DNA from: Candidatus Brachybacter algidus
GTDB lineage: Bacteria > Bacteroidota > Bacteroidia > Chitinophagales > Saprospiraceae
NCBI GenBank assembly: GCA_016711705.1
Contig: JADJSK010000003.1
Coordinates: 310,001-374,000 of the forward strand
DNA: 64,000 bases
Direction: 5' to 3'
Part shown: piece after piece, positions 8,714 through 17,876 of the stretch
Numbering within the stretch: position 1 is the first letter of the stretch
Layout: every line of letters starts with the position of its first letter
The notes under the pieces: generated by a model
Seen by the model: the letters and a program-made list of their open reading frames with translations, nothing else
The model's database searches: none
What the model was told of the DNA's origin: nothing
Position numbers and translations under genes: made by a program

Positions 8714-9928
8714 ATGTTCAAAGATATTGATCTGACAGGCCACACAGTAATAGTTAGAGTTGATTTCAATGTACCTTTTGATGAAAATATGAAGGTGTCA
8801 GATGATACCAGAATTAAGGGTGCGATTCCAACTATTAAAGAATTGATTGATAGGAAAGCTAAAGTTATATTAATGAGCCATCTTGGAAGGCCCTTGAAAG
8901 ACTTGAATGAAGACGGATCAGTTAAGAAAAAATACTCATTAGTCCATGTCGTAGATGCTCTAAAAAATAATCTGGGTATGGAAGTTACATTTATTGAAAC
9001 ACCGGTTACAAATCCATCAATTTCTAAAGAGATAAGTGAGTCTAGCATTAAGAATGTTATACTTCTTGAAAATACCCGATATTATAAAGGAGAAGAAAAA
9101 GGTGATGAAGAGTTAGCAAAAACAATGGCTTCACTCGCTGATTTTTATGTCAATGATGCCTTTGGAGCTGCTCATAGAGAACATGCTTCTACTGCGACTA
9201 TTGCCCGCCAATTCGATCCGACACATAAGTCATTTGGACTTCTTATGGATAAGGAAGTAAGCAACATATCTAAAGTACTTGGCGATATTAACCGTCCTTT
9301 CTGTGCTATCGTAGGAGGCGCGAAGGTTTCTGATAAAATTGCACTCATAGAAAACCTGATGGATAAGGTCGATAAGATCATCATTGGTGGGGGAATGGCA
9401 TTTACTTTCATAAAAGCTCAAGGAGGAAGTATAGGATCATCACTTTGTGAATTGGATAAGCTTGACTTGGCTTTGGAGTTATTTGCTAAAGCAAAAAGTA
9501 AAAATGTCGAGTTAATTCTTCCAGTAGACTCCAAAATCACTCAGGGTTTTAGCAATGATGGACTTGCAATTACCTGCGATATTGATAAAATTCAAGACGA
9601 CTGGATGGGCTTAGATATAGGTGATGCTTCTATAGCTCTTTTTGAAAAGGCAATAATGGAAAGTAAAACTATCCTATGGAATGGACCAATGGGCGTTTTT
9701 GAATTTCCTAATTTTGCTAAAGGCACATTAGCCATAGCGAACGCCTTGGCTAGAGCTACTGACAAAGGAGCCTACACATTAGTAGGAGGAGGAGATTCAG
9801 TCGCTGCAATTACTCAGGCAAAACTTGAAGATGATGTGAGTTTTGTGTCCACGGGTGGTGGTGCCATGTTGGAAATGATCGAAGGAAAAGAATTGCCGGG
9901 CATTATTGCAATGGGACAGACGAATTAG
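8714..9928 (+). CDS. pgk: Phosphoglycerate kinase
   Basis: 404 residues, normal length. It transfers the acyl phosphate of 1,3-bisphosphoglycerate to ADP in glycolysis. Seen: VIVRVDFNVPFDE (substrate-binding loop near 13), KVILMSHLGRP near 55, LENTRYYKGEE near 118, VNDAFGAAHREHAST near 149, GGAKVSDKI near 200, the nucleotide motif NGPMGVFE near 318 and GGGDSVAAI near 362. It has its own promoter; the M20 amidohydrolase starts 23 bases after its stop and may be co-transcribed. GAPDH, the preceding glycolytic step, is encoded separately near 51 kb. Confidence 0.97.
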   Translation: MFKDIDLTGHTVIVRVDFNVPFDENMKVSDDTRIKGAIPTIKELIDRKAKVILMSHLGRPLKDLNEDGSVKKKYSLVHVVDALKNNLGMEVTFIETPVTNPSISKEISESSIKNVILLENTRYYKGEEKGDEELAKTMASLADFYVNDAFGAAHREHASTATIARQFDPTHKSFGLLMDKEVSNISKVLGDINRPFCAIVGGAKVSDKIALIENLMDKVDKIIIGGGMAFTFIKAQGGSIGSSLCELDKLDLALELFAKAKSKNVELILPVDSKITQGFSNDGLAITCDIDKIQDDWMGLDIGDASIALFEKAIMESKTILWNGPMGVFEFPNFAKGTLAIANALARATDKGAYTLVGGGDSVAAITQAKLEDDVSFVSTGGGAMLEMIEGKELPGIIAMGQTN

Positions 9929-9951
9929 TTATAGTGTAAATCAAAACAAGA

Positions 9952-11127
9952 TTGGATACAACAAACGATTTGCAGAAAAACTTAATTAGCTGGAGAAGAC
10001 ACCTTCACCGACATCCGGAATTATCCTTTGAAGAAAAAAACACTTCACTTTTCATTCAGGAATGGTTGAGAGAAAGAGATATTCCATTCACTTCAGGATG
10101 GGCAGGTCATGGAATAGTTGCTTCAGTCATCATTGATAAAGATGATCCAAAGTTTTATGCATTCCGCGCTGACATGGACGCCTTACCTATCCAGGAAGAA
10201 AACCCCAGGGAATATTGCTCTCAAACTCCAGGAATAATGCACGCCTGCGGTCATGATGTGCACACGACATGTTTGCTTGGAGCTATTGAATTGATCCTGA
10301 ATAACAAAGATCAATTAAAATCAAATTTAAAATTTATATTCCAACCTGGTGAAGAAAAACTCCCGGGTGGCGCATCCATCATGCTCAAAGAAGGTGCTAT
10401 CGATGTAAATAATTGCAAAGGAATATTCGGTCTGCATGTCCAGCCATCAATGGAAGTCGGAACTGTCGGTTTTCACTCAGGAATTTATATGGCTTCTTCA
10501 GATGAATTATACATTACTGTTAAAGGCAAAGGCGGACATGGTGCAATGCCTCAGGACACGATCGATCCAATTTACATAGCATCCTCCATTATCATTGGCT
10601 TGCAGGAGATCATCAGTAGAAAAAGTCATCCAGCTTCTCCTTCCATTCTTACTATTGGTAAAATAAATAGTGTAGGCGGCGCTACGAATATCATACCCTC
10701 AGAAGTTAAACTAGAAGGCACTTTTCGGGCTATGGATGAAGCATGGAGAAAGAGAGCACATTTACTTATCAGAAAAACTTGCGAAGGAATAGCTGAAAGC
10801 TTCGGAGGTAGTGCGGAGGTTGATATTGTCCATGGATACCCTGTCCTGATCAATGATGAACATCTGGTCCAATCAGCAAAACAAATCGCTAGTCAGATTC
10901 TTGGAACAGAAAATGTGATAAACCTTGATATCAGAATGACTTCTGAAGATTTTGCTTGGTATACTCAGCAAATCCCGGGATGCTTTTTTAGATTGGGAAC
11001 TGGAAATTCATCTAAGGGCATTACAAGTGGCGTACATACAGCCACTTTCGATGTTGATGAGGATTGTCTTATGATTGGTGCCAATACGCTTTCACTGATA
11101 GCTTTGAGCCTGAGTAGTGAATGTTGA
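9952..11127 (+). CDS. M20-family amidohydrolase (N-acyl amino acid / hippurate hydrolase type)
   Basis: 391 residues, a di-metal hydrolase of the peptidase M20D group that cleaves N-acyl or amide-linked amino acids; the substrate cannot be told. Seen: WRRHLHRHPELSFEE (near 14), ADMDALPIQEE (near 69), the metal motif MHACGHDVHT (near 92), QPGEEKLPGGASIML (near 130), the dimerisation-domain segment GKGGHGAMPQ (near 186), and MTSEDFAWY near 335. No ATG precedes the conserved N-terminus and an in-frame stop lies at 9937, so the TTG at 9952 is the only reasonable start. Ends 10 bases before the convergent proline dehydrogenase, across an AT-rich palindrome. Confidence 0.88.
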   Translation: MDTTNDLQKNLISWRRHLHRHPELSFEEKNTSLFIQEWLRERDIPFTSGWAGHGIVASVIIDKDDPKFYAFRADMDALPIQEENPREYCSQTPGIMHACGHDVHTTCLLGAIELILNNKDQLKSNLKFIFQPGEEKLPGGASIMLKEGAIDVNNCKGIFGLHVQPSMEVGTVGFHSGIYMASSDELYITVKGKGGHGAMPQDTIDPIYIASSIIIGLQEIISRKSHPASPSILTIGKINSVGGATNIIPSEVKLEGTFRAMDEAWRKRAHLLIRKTCEGIAESFGGSAEVDIVHGYPVLINDEHLVQSAKQIASQILGTENVINLDIRMTSEDFAWYTQQIPGCFFRLGTGNSSKGITSGVHTATFDVDEDCLMIGANTLSLIALSLSSEC

Positions 11128-11137
11128 AATTATAATT

Positions 11138-12343
11138 TTATAATTTTCTCCTCTTCACCTCACTATCGATGTACTGAAATTCCCTGCTCATGTCACCTGT
11201 GACCGAAGTATTCTCTTGTGCCCTCCGCATTAAATAGGGCATCACATCTTTCAATGGTCCATATGGCATGTATTTGGCAGTAGTAATGCCGGCATCAGCC
11301 AGATTAAAGGTAAGATGATCACTCATGCCGTATAATTGGCTTGTCATCACGTGTGGATGATCCCCTGATATACCCTTGTCCATTAAAAGCGAAGAATAAA
11401 GTGCTGAAGACTCAGCATTGTGCGTTGCGCAGCAAAAAGCAATTTCTTTAATGTTTTCAACACAGTAGATGATTGCTGCATTATAATCTCTATCGCAATC
11501 CACTTTAGAGTCTTGAATTGGAGATGGTAAGCCTAGTTTTGTCGCCCTGTTTCTTTCTTTTTCCATATAAGCCCCACGAACTGCTTTTGCACCAAGAATA
11601 TAACCTTCCCTTTTGGCCTTTTCATGGGACTTCTTTAAAAAGTCTAAACTTACCTTGCGATACATTTGAAAAGTATTGTATACTACAGGCTTTTCTTTGT
11701 TATATCTTGCCATCATCTTATCCGTAATTTCATCAACTGTGTCCTGGATCCAGGTTTCTTCAGCGTCAATAAAGATGCTCATGTTATGATTCTGAGCATT
11801 GTGACAAATAGAATCAATCCTTTTGATTAGGTGATTAAATTCATCCTCTTCATTCGAATTTAGTTGCTCCTTCCTATCCATTTTCTCGAGTAATTCAAAT
11901 CTGCCCAATCCGGTTAGCTTAGCACTTACTGTTGTAATATTAGGTTGTGTGGCAGCAAACTCGATAGAACGAATAGTGTTGTTCATCGTTAGATTAAAGT
12001 CTTCCTCAGAGTTTTTTGCCTCAGCTCCATAGTCCAGGATGGTGTAAACCCCTTTTGAAGCAAGTTTCTCAACTGCAGGCACACACTCCAAAAGTGTTCG
12101 ACCACCGCAAAATTGAGCGAATAATGTATTTTTAAGTATTAATTGAGTAAAAGGAAAATTGACCTTCATGGCCCACATTCCAAGTTTTGTTCCTAAACTT
12201 ACCAGCCAAGGTCTATTCATCTTGTCAAATAACCAGTGCATTCTTTTTAGTTCTGCATTCGTCTTAGTTGCAAATGCGATCTCTGTATTTGTAAAATCCG
12301 GTTGGCTTCTCTTCATTCCATTTATATTAAATTCATTTCTCAA
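11138..12343 (-). CDS. Proline dehydrogenase (FAD-dependent, monofunctional)
   Basis: 401 residues. It oxidises proline to pyrroline-5-carboxylate with FAD, feeding electrons to the respiratory chain. Seen: CGGRTLLECVPAVEKL, GVYTILDYGAEAK (barrel strand), VSAKLTGLGR (catalytic Lys region), IFIDAEETWIQDT, NTFQMYRK, GAKAVRGAYMEKER (residues lining the FAD/proline site), FCCATHNAESS, QLYGMSDHLTF, KYMPYGPLKDVMPYLMRRA. This is the short form without the P5C dehydrogenase domain of PutA, as usual in Bacteroidota. The first ATG of the frame is used; a second Met occurs nine residues later. It is a single-gene unit on the minus strand. Confidence 0.92.
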   Translation of the reverse strand: MRNEFNINGMKRSQPDFTNTEIAFATKTNAELKRMHWLFDKMNRPWLVSLGTKLGMWAMKVNFPFTQLILKNTLFAQFCGGRTLLECVPAVEKLASKGVYTILDYGAEAKNSEEDFNLTMNNTIRSIEFAATQPNITTVSAKLTGLGRFELLEKMDRKEQLNSNEEDEFNHLIKRIDSICHNAQNHNMSIFIDAEETWIQDTVDEITDKMMARYNKEKPVVYNTFQMYRKVSLDFLKKSHEKAKREGYILGAKAVRGAYMEKERNRATKLGLPSPIQDSKVDCDRDYNAAIIYCVENIKEIAFCCATHNAESSALYSSLLMDKGISGDHPHVMTSQLYGMSDHLTFNLADAGITTAKYMPYGPLKDVMPYLMRRAQENTSVTGDMSREFQYIDSEVKRRKL

Positions 12344-12439
12344 ATGAAATTCAAATATAGATAAGATATCAAACAGTTACTACAAAAATAACCGTTGACT
12401 TATTCAATTTAAAATTGTGGAAAATTTATATGTTTAATT

Positions 12440-14251
12440 TTAAATATTAAACAACGAAATATCTTTATGTTTAATCGCCTTGGTAGGTATTTCGACGACC
12501 ATAATTGTTCCATTGCCAGGTGTTGAATCTACACTGAATTTACCCTTGAGGTATTGTGCCCTATATTCTACATTTTTAAGTCCCATGCCTTGATACTGAG
12601 TTTGATTATATGCAAATCCTTCGCCATCGTCCTCCACGGTAATCATCATGAGGTCTTCCAGGTAGTTGATCTGAATAATGATCTCCTGTGCTTTGGCATG
12701 TTTTATACTATTATTGACCAATTCTTGTACGATCCGGAACACAAATAGATCCAAGTCTTTATCCGAAATTCTATTTATCCCAAATGCCTGATATATGACA
12801 GTCGGTCCACCATCGAATGTATATTTCTCTATCAATTCTTCTAAAGCAGTATGAAGGCCGTATTTAGAAAGTGTAATGGGCATCATATCTCGTGAGATCT
12901 TTCTCACTTCTTCGCATGCATCGTCGATCATCTCCTTGGCCTTTTTCATAGCAGGGCTGATTCCGTTTATTTCCTTGCCTTGACTTGCACTCATCTGGAG
13001 CTTTATCGTACTTAACATTGCACCCAAACTGTCATGCAGGTCTTTCCCAATCCTGTTTCTTTCAGCCTCCTGACCCATTAGCATCGACTCCATCGCTTTG
13101 ATCTGACTATCTTTTTCTATTTCTTTGAGTTGTTGATCCTGGAGCTCGTTGCGCTGCTGGCTTATGATTTGATTGGTTTTAAAGCGGTTTGTATAATTAC
13201 GGTAAGTCAAATATACAGCGAGGATCGTGGCAAGAAATGCAAAGATCAATATATATATCATTACCCGCTGTTGCTTTCCGTTCAAGGTTTTCAGCTCATT
13301 TTCATTCTCAAGTTGTTTGATGACTAGATCTTTATTCTCGGAGTCGAATTTTTGGGCAATCTCCTGGCTTGACTTTAAGATCTCTGTATTCTTGACATTA
13401 TTGACTACAGTCATATACTTCTCAAGTACACTTATTACCTTTTCTTTACTTCCTGTTTCAATATAAACTAACGATAAAATCTTGTACAATTCAGGTAAGT
13501 CTTGTTCCTTTCCCTGTTTTAGAAGGCCAGATTCTGCTCTTTCCAGATACAATTCTGCATTACGAAAGTCCTTTTTTTCGAAATAGATCTTTCCTAAATA
13601 AAAATCATTGAAAGCATTGGTGCTGTCTTTAAGGAAAGATTCAGCTAGTTTTTGATTTCGGAAGGCGATCTTTAATGCTCTGTCATAATTTTTCTCCTTA
13701 AGATCATTTTGGATCAGGTTGTTATTATTTTGCATAATAAGATTGGTATCTCGGAGGATATCATTTGCTATTTCAAGCGTCTTAATATAACATAGTCTGG
13801 CATCAACATGCTGATTGTCATTAGTGTATGCCAATCCAAGTTGATTCATGGCAATGGCATATGGCCTGTACATCTTATTTTCAAGGTAAAAATCCGTTGC
13901 TTCCTTCAGATTATTAATAGCAAACTTGTAATTGTATAAATTGAGATAGAGAACGCCCAGCTTTTCAAGCATGGCATAATATTCTACATCTTTTCCAAGT
14001 GTTTTATAAATCGCAGAACTTTTTTGATAGTAACTAACTGCACTATCCGGTCTTGATTCGACCTCATATGCTTCAGCTAGCTTTTTAAAAAGAATTGCTG
14101 CCTGTTCGTTTTGGGAATTCTTAACCTTCTTAATTGAAACGATTAATTCATTTTTAATCGAATCGGTATTATTAACTGGTAAGGCATTTTGACTCAAAAC
14201 GCACCATGGTATGCAGAAGGATAAAATTATCAGAACACTTATTGTCCTCAT
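12440..14251 (-). CDS. Sensor histidine kinase with periplasmic TPR region (NarL-pair type)
   Basis: 603 residues. A signal peptide ends at CVLSQ; residues about 25-300 are TPR-like helical repeats (SYYQKSSAIYKTLGKD, AMNQLGLAYTNDNQH) predicted outside the inner membrane. One membrane segment (MIYILIFAFLATILAVYLTY, about 333-352) is followed by a coiled coil, then the HisKA_3 phosphoacceptor helix RIGKDLHDSLGAMLSTIK and a HATPase_c domain (FRIVQELVNNSIKHAKA, VEDDGEGF, GMGLKNVEYR). It phosphorylates itself on the His of DLHDS and passes the group to the response regulator encoded 75 bases upstream in the same direction. The signal sensed is unknown. Such TPR-kinases are common in Bacteroidota. 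Confidence 0.9.
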   Translation of the reverse strand: MRTISVLIILSFCIPWCVLSQNALPVNNTDSIKNELIVSIKKVKNSQNEQAAILFKKLAEAYEVESRPDSAVSYYQKSSAIYKTLGKDVEYYAMLEKLGVLYLNLYNYKFAINNLKEATDFYLENKMYRPYAIAMNQLGLAYTNDNQHVDARLCYIKTLEIANDILRDTNLIMQNNNNLIQNDLKEKNYDRALKIAFRNQKLAESFLKDSTNAFNDFYLGKIYFEKKDFRNAELYLERAESGLLKQGKEQDLPELYKILSLVYIETGSKEKVISVLEKYMTVVNNVKNTEILKSSQEIAQKFDSENKDLVIKQLENENELKTLNGKQQRVMIYILIFAFLATILAVYLTYRNYTNRFKTNQIISQQRNELQDQQLKEIEKDSQIKAMESMLMGQEAERNRIGKDLHDSLGAMLSTIKLQMSASQGKEINGISPAMKKAKEMIDDACEEVRKISRDMMPITLSKYGLHTALEELIEKYTFDGGPTVIYQAFGINRISDKDLDLFVFRIVQELVNNSIKHAKAQEIIIQINYLEDLMMITVEDDGEGFAYNQTQYQGMGLKNVEYRAQYLKGKFSVDSTPGNGTIMVVEIPTKAIKHKDISLFNI

Positions 14252-14326
14252 TTTATTTTTTTGTAATGTAAATCAAACTTAATATTCAAAAGATGGGGCG
14301 TAATAGAAAGAGTGAATATTAATTCG

Positions 14327-14983
14327 CTAAACAAGGCTATTCTCGAGCGCCACTCTGACCAGACCGGCACTGTTTCTTACCCCAAGTTTTGACATTAGGT
14401 TACTTCTGTGTGTCTCTACTGTGTGCAAACTTATAAATAACATATTGGCGATCTCCTGAGCTGTATGCTCCTTGATGATAAGGCCAAGGATCTCTTTCTC
14501 TCGCTTGGAGATCTTTACTTGAAGGATGTCCATGTTATTGCCCTGATTTTTCTTTGCGAAACTGTTCATCATGGTCTGGGTCACTGACTGGCTATAGTAT
14601 TGACTGCCATTAAACACGGTCTGCATGGCCTGGACCAACTCTTCGTGATCTGTATTTTTCAGCACATAGCCGGATGCACCTTCTTTTAACACTTCTTTGA
14701 TATACTCGGCATTATTGTACATGCTCAATATCAATATCTTGATAGCTGGATACTTTTTCTTGATTTGCTTAGTCAATTCCAGTCCATTCAGGTTGGGTAG
14801 ATTTATATCAAGTAAAATAATGTCTATATTGGGATTCTTCTCAATAGCGCCCATGACATCCTGCCCATCGAAAATTGTCTCAACTATTTTTATCTCAGCT
14901 GAATTGGAGAAAATAGCCTGAACACCTTCCACAAACATCTTGTGATCATCTACGATCATTACCTGAATCTTAGGCTTCGCCAT
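14327..14983 (-). CDS. LuxR/NarL-family response regulator
   Basis: 218 residues. The receiver domain has the acidic pair Asp12-Asp13, the phospho-acceptor Asp59 in LLDINLP, a switch Ser in LILSMYN and the conserved Lys in GYVLKN. The C-terminal LuxR-type helix-turn-helix reads SKREKEILGLI, AQEIANMLFISLHTVETHR and SNLMSKLGV. It is the first gene of a two-gene unit with the kinase at 12440-14251, a standard pair for signal-dependent transcription. It diverges from der with about 135 bases between the starts. Confidence 0.93.
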   Translation of the reverse strand: MAKPKIQVMIVDDHKMFVEGVQAIFSNSAEIKIVETIFDGQDVMGAIEKNPNIDIILLDINLPNLNGLELTKQIKKKYPAIKILILSMYNNAEYIKEVLKEGASGYVLKNTDHEELVQAMQTVFNGSQYYSQSVTQTMMNSFAKKNQGNNMDILQVKISKREKEILGLIIKEHTAQEIANMLFISLHTVETHRSNLMSKLGVRNSAGLVRVALENSLV

Positions 14984-15118
14984 GTAAATTTATATATTAA
15001 TAAGTTGTGTAAATAAAGTTCGAATGAGCTTAATGAATGGCAATTTACGGTCTTTTTTGATTTATTATATATATTTTTCCTTAATTTATTCTACTTTCGC
15101 AGTTGATAACGCACTTTC

Positions 15119-16420
15119 ATGAGTAATATTGTAGCTATAGTAGGCAGGCCGAATGTCGGTAAATCCACTCTTTTTAACAGACTGATCGGTAAGAAACAGG
15201 CCATCATAGACGATGTGAGTGGTGTCACGAGAGATCGGCAATATGGCGAAGCTGATTGGAATGGTAAGTCTTTTATCGTCGTAGATACTGGAGGTTTCGT
15301 TCAAGGAAGTGATGATGTTTTCGAAAAAGCCATCCGCGACCAAGTCCATATCGCCATAGAAGAAGCAGGAGCGATCATTTTTATGGTAGATTTTGAAACA
15401 GGTGAAACCGACCTGGATAGTAAAGTAGCCAAGATGCTGCGCCAATCCAATAAGAATGTCATCTTAGTCGTAAATAAGATAGACAATGCCGCCAGATTCA
15501 TTGAAGCACAGGAATTCTGGGGTATGGGATTCAAGCATACGCACTTCCTTTCTTCCATCTCAGGTAGTGGTACAGGGGAGATCCTTGATGATCTGATGCC
15601 GATGATCACTGACCCGGAGACCTTGAACACGGACCTTCCTAAGATCGCAATTATTGGACAACCAAATGTAGGTAAATCATCCTATACCAACGTTTTATTA
15701 GGTGAAGAACGCAATATTGTGACGGACATCGCCGGAACTACGCGTGATTCGATCCACACCCGCTATAATTTATTCAACAAAGAATTTTATATCATTGATA
15801 CTGCGGGTATCAGAAAAAAACAAAAGGTCAATGAGGATCTGGAGTTCTATTCTGTGATGCGCGCCATTAGAGCCATTGAAGAGGCTGATGTGTGTGCCTT
15901 GTTAATAGATGCGCAGACAGGCATCGAGGCACAGGATATGAGTATATTCCGGTTAGTCCAAAAAAGAAATAAAGGTATCGCCATATTTGTCAATAAATGG
16001 GATCTCGTAGATAAAGAAACCAATACTGCACGTGATTTTGAAGCTGAAGTAAAAGAACGATTGGCACCATTTAATGATGTTCCCGTCATTTTCATATCAG
16101 CTTTGGAAAAGACAAGGATCTTCAAGTCTATCGAAGTGCTCTTGGACATATATGAGAATAAGCAGAAAAAGATCATGACGTCCAAACTCAACGATGTCAT
16201 GTTGCCAATTATTGAAAAGACGCCACCACCTTCTTACAGAGGTAAGATGATCAAGATCAAACACATCACACAACTGCACGCATCTCACCCTGTGTTTGGA
16301 TTTTTCTGCAACTATCCGGATCACATATTGGAAAGTTACAAGCAGTTTTTGGAGAATCAAATGCGTAAGAACTTTGACTTCAGTGGTGTTAAGATCAGCA
16401 TTGTATTTAAAGAGAAATAA
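15119..16420 (+). CDS. der: Ribosome assembly GTPase Der (EngA)
   Basis: 433 residues with two tandem GTPase domains and a C-terminal KH-like domain, needed for 50S subunit maturation. Domain 1: GRPNVGKSTLFN (8-19), DVSGVTRDR, VDTGG, NKID. Domain 2: GQPNVGKSSYTN (about 178), DIAGTTRDS, IDTAGIRKK, NKWD. The KH-like tail contains HPVFGFFCNYPDHI. A -7-like box TACTTTCG lies at 15092-15099. It leads a tightly packed run with rfbC (1 base gap), rfbD and a glycosyltransferase. Confidence 0.97.
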   Translation: MSNIVAIVGRPNVGKSTLFNRLIGKKQAIIDDVSGVTRDRQYGEADWNGKSFIVVDTGGFVQGSDDVFEKAIRDQVHIAIEEAGAIIFMVDFETGETDLDSKVAKMLRQSNKNVILVVNKIDNAARFIEAQEFWGMGFKHTHFLSSISGSGTGEILDDLMPMITDPETLNTDLPKIAIIGQPNVGKSSYTNVLLGEERNIVTDIAGTTRDSIHTRYNLFNKEFYIIDTAGIRKKQKVNEDLEFYSVMRAIRAIEEADVCALLIDAQTGIEAQDMSIFRLVQKRNKGIAIFVNKWDLVDKETNTARDFEAEVKERLAPFNDVPVIFISALEKTRIFKSIEVLLDIYENKQKKIMTSKLNDVMLPIIEKTPPPSYRGKMIKIKHITQLHASHPVFGFFCNYPDHILESYKQFLENQMRKNFDFSGVKISIVFKEK

Positions 16421-16421
16421 C

Positions 16422-16973
16422 ATGCTTTTTTCAACCACTGACATAGAAGGAGTCCTGATATATGAGCCGAAGGTAATCAATGATGAACGGGGATACTTTT
16501 TCGAAAGCTTCAGGTCGAGTTATTTCGAAGATTTGGGCATCACAAGACCTTTTATACAAGACAATCAGGCTTTTTCAACCAAAGGGGCATTAAGAGGACT
16601 ACACTATCAGACAGGAGCATATGCACAAGCAAAACTAGTTAGAGTTTTACTGGGTGAAGTGCTGGATGTGGTAGTAGATATCAGGCCGGAATCAAAGACA
16701 TTTGGCCAGCATTATAAAATCATTTTATCAGGAGATAATCATAAGCAGTTATATGTTCCAAGAGGCTTTGCTCACGGTTACCTTGTCTTGTCAGAAAATG
16801 CCATCTTCTGTTATAAATGTGATAATTATTACAGCAAATCGCACGAAGGAGGGCTAAGATACGACGATCCAAATGTGGGCATAGATTGGGGCTTTCCTGC
16901 TAATGAATTAAATGTGAGTGAGAAGGATCTGATTTTACCCACTTTAGGAACACATATTTCAATAGATCAATAA
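16422..16973 (+). CDS. rfbC: dTDP-4-dehydrorhamnose 3,5-epimerase
   Basis: 183 residues, the usual length. It epimerises dTDP-4-keto-6-deoxyglucose on the way to dTDP-L-rhamnose for surface glycans. Seen: GVLIYEPKVINDERGYFFESF, FIQDNQAFSTKGALRGLHYQ (catalytic His in RGLHYQ), KLVRVLLGEVLDVVVDIR, YVPRGFAHGYLVLS and the conserved tail YDDPNVGIDW. The frame can be extended upstream into der, but the ATG at 16422, one base after the der stop, gives the family length and N-terminus. rfbD follows; rfbA and rfbB are not in the window. Confidence 0.95.
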   Translation: MLFSTTDIEGVLIYEPKVINDERGYFFESFRSSYFEDLGITRPFIQDNQAFSTKGALRGLHYQTGAYAQAKLVRVLLGEVLDVVVDIRPESKTFGQHYKIILSGDNHKQLYVPRGFAHGYLVLSENAIFCYKCDNYYSKSHEGGLRYDDPNVGIDWGFPANELNVSEKDLILPTLGTHISIDQ

Positions 16974-16994
16974 AACAACGATAAACTTCAATAC

Positions 16995-17876
16995 ATGGCA
17001 ACAATAGGTGTCACCGGTGCAGCAGGACAATTAGGACAGGAACTTGCCCTGCTTTCTCAATATTACCCGAAACATGATTTTGTGTTTTTCGATTCTGAAG
17101 AACTCGACATCACTGACTGGCTTCAGCTGGATGATGAACTTGAAGAATATGATCTGGACTTCATGATTAATTGCGCAGCTTACACCAAGGTCGATCTGGC
17201 AGAAACAGAATCAGAAAAAGCATATCTAGTCAATCAGGAAGGCCCAAAAAACTTAGCTAAATACTGCGAAGAAAATGACATTACGCTCGTGCATTTTTCA
17301 TCAGATTACGTATATCACAATGACTTTGGTCGCCCGCTGAAAGAAGAAGATGTTACGTCACCAAAAGGTGTATATGCTAAGTCAAAGCTGGCAGGGGAGG
17401 AGGAGATCCGAAAAATGTGTGATAATCATTTGATCTTCCGAACTTCATGGGTGTATTCAAGTTTCGGCACTAATTTCGTCAAGAATATTCTGAATGCGAC
17501 AAATAGCAAAACGGAGTTTAACGTAGTTTTTGATCAAATTGGTTGCCCGACCTATGCGAGGGATCTTGCAGATAGAGTTTTAAAAATAGTCGATGGCATA
17601 TCAAATAAATTATACAATATAGAAGAGGTAAGAGGTACTTACAATATTGCCAATAGTGGCGTGACGAGTTGGTATGACTTCACCAAACAAATATTCCACT
17701 TAGAAGGAAAGAGCTGTACAGTTCATCCTATTTTGTCTGCTTCATACCAGGCTGCTGCAGAGCGTCCGGCTTATTCGGTGTTCGATCAGACAAAGTTGAA
17801 AGAGCGTTTTAACCTTGAAATGCCATATTGGTCAGCCAGTTTGCACAAATGTTTAAAAGCATTAAAGGAAGATTAA
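16995..17876 (+). CDS. rfbD: dTDP-4-dehydrorhamnose reductase
   Basis: 293 residues, a short-chain dehydrogenase that makes dTDP-L-rhamnose with NAD(P)H. Seen: the nucleotide loop GVTGAAGQLGQEL (4-16), INCAAYTKVDLAETE near 56, SSDYVY near 102, the catalytic YAKSKLAGE near 125, RTSWVYSSFGTNFV near 148 and YNIANSGVTSWYDF near 215. It lies 21 bases after rfbC and directly abuts the glycosyltransferase (stop TAA next to ATG), so the two are probably translationally coupled. Confidence 0.95.
   Translation: MATIGVTGAAGQLGQELALLSQYYPKHDFVFFDSEELDITDWLQLDDELEEYDLDFMINCAAYTKVDLAETESEKAYLVNQEGPKNLAKYCEENDITLVHFSSDYVYHNDFGRPLKEEDVTSPKGVYAKSKLAGEEEIRKMCDNHLIFRTSWVYSSFGTNFVKNILNATNSKTEFNVVFDQIGCPTYARDLADRVLKIVDGISNKLYNIEEVRGTYNIANSGVTSWYDFTKQIFHLEGKSCTVHPILSASYQAAAERPAYSVFDQTKLKERFNLEMPYWSASLHKCLKALKED

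Noticed and set aside
16296..16421. N-terminal extension of the rfbC frame into der
   Set aside because: The extra 42 residues are encoded inside der in another frame, do not resemble RfbC, and the ATG at 16422 gives the family length.
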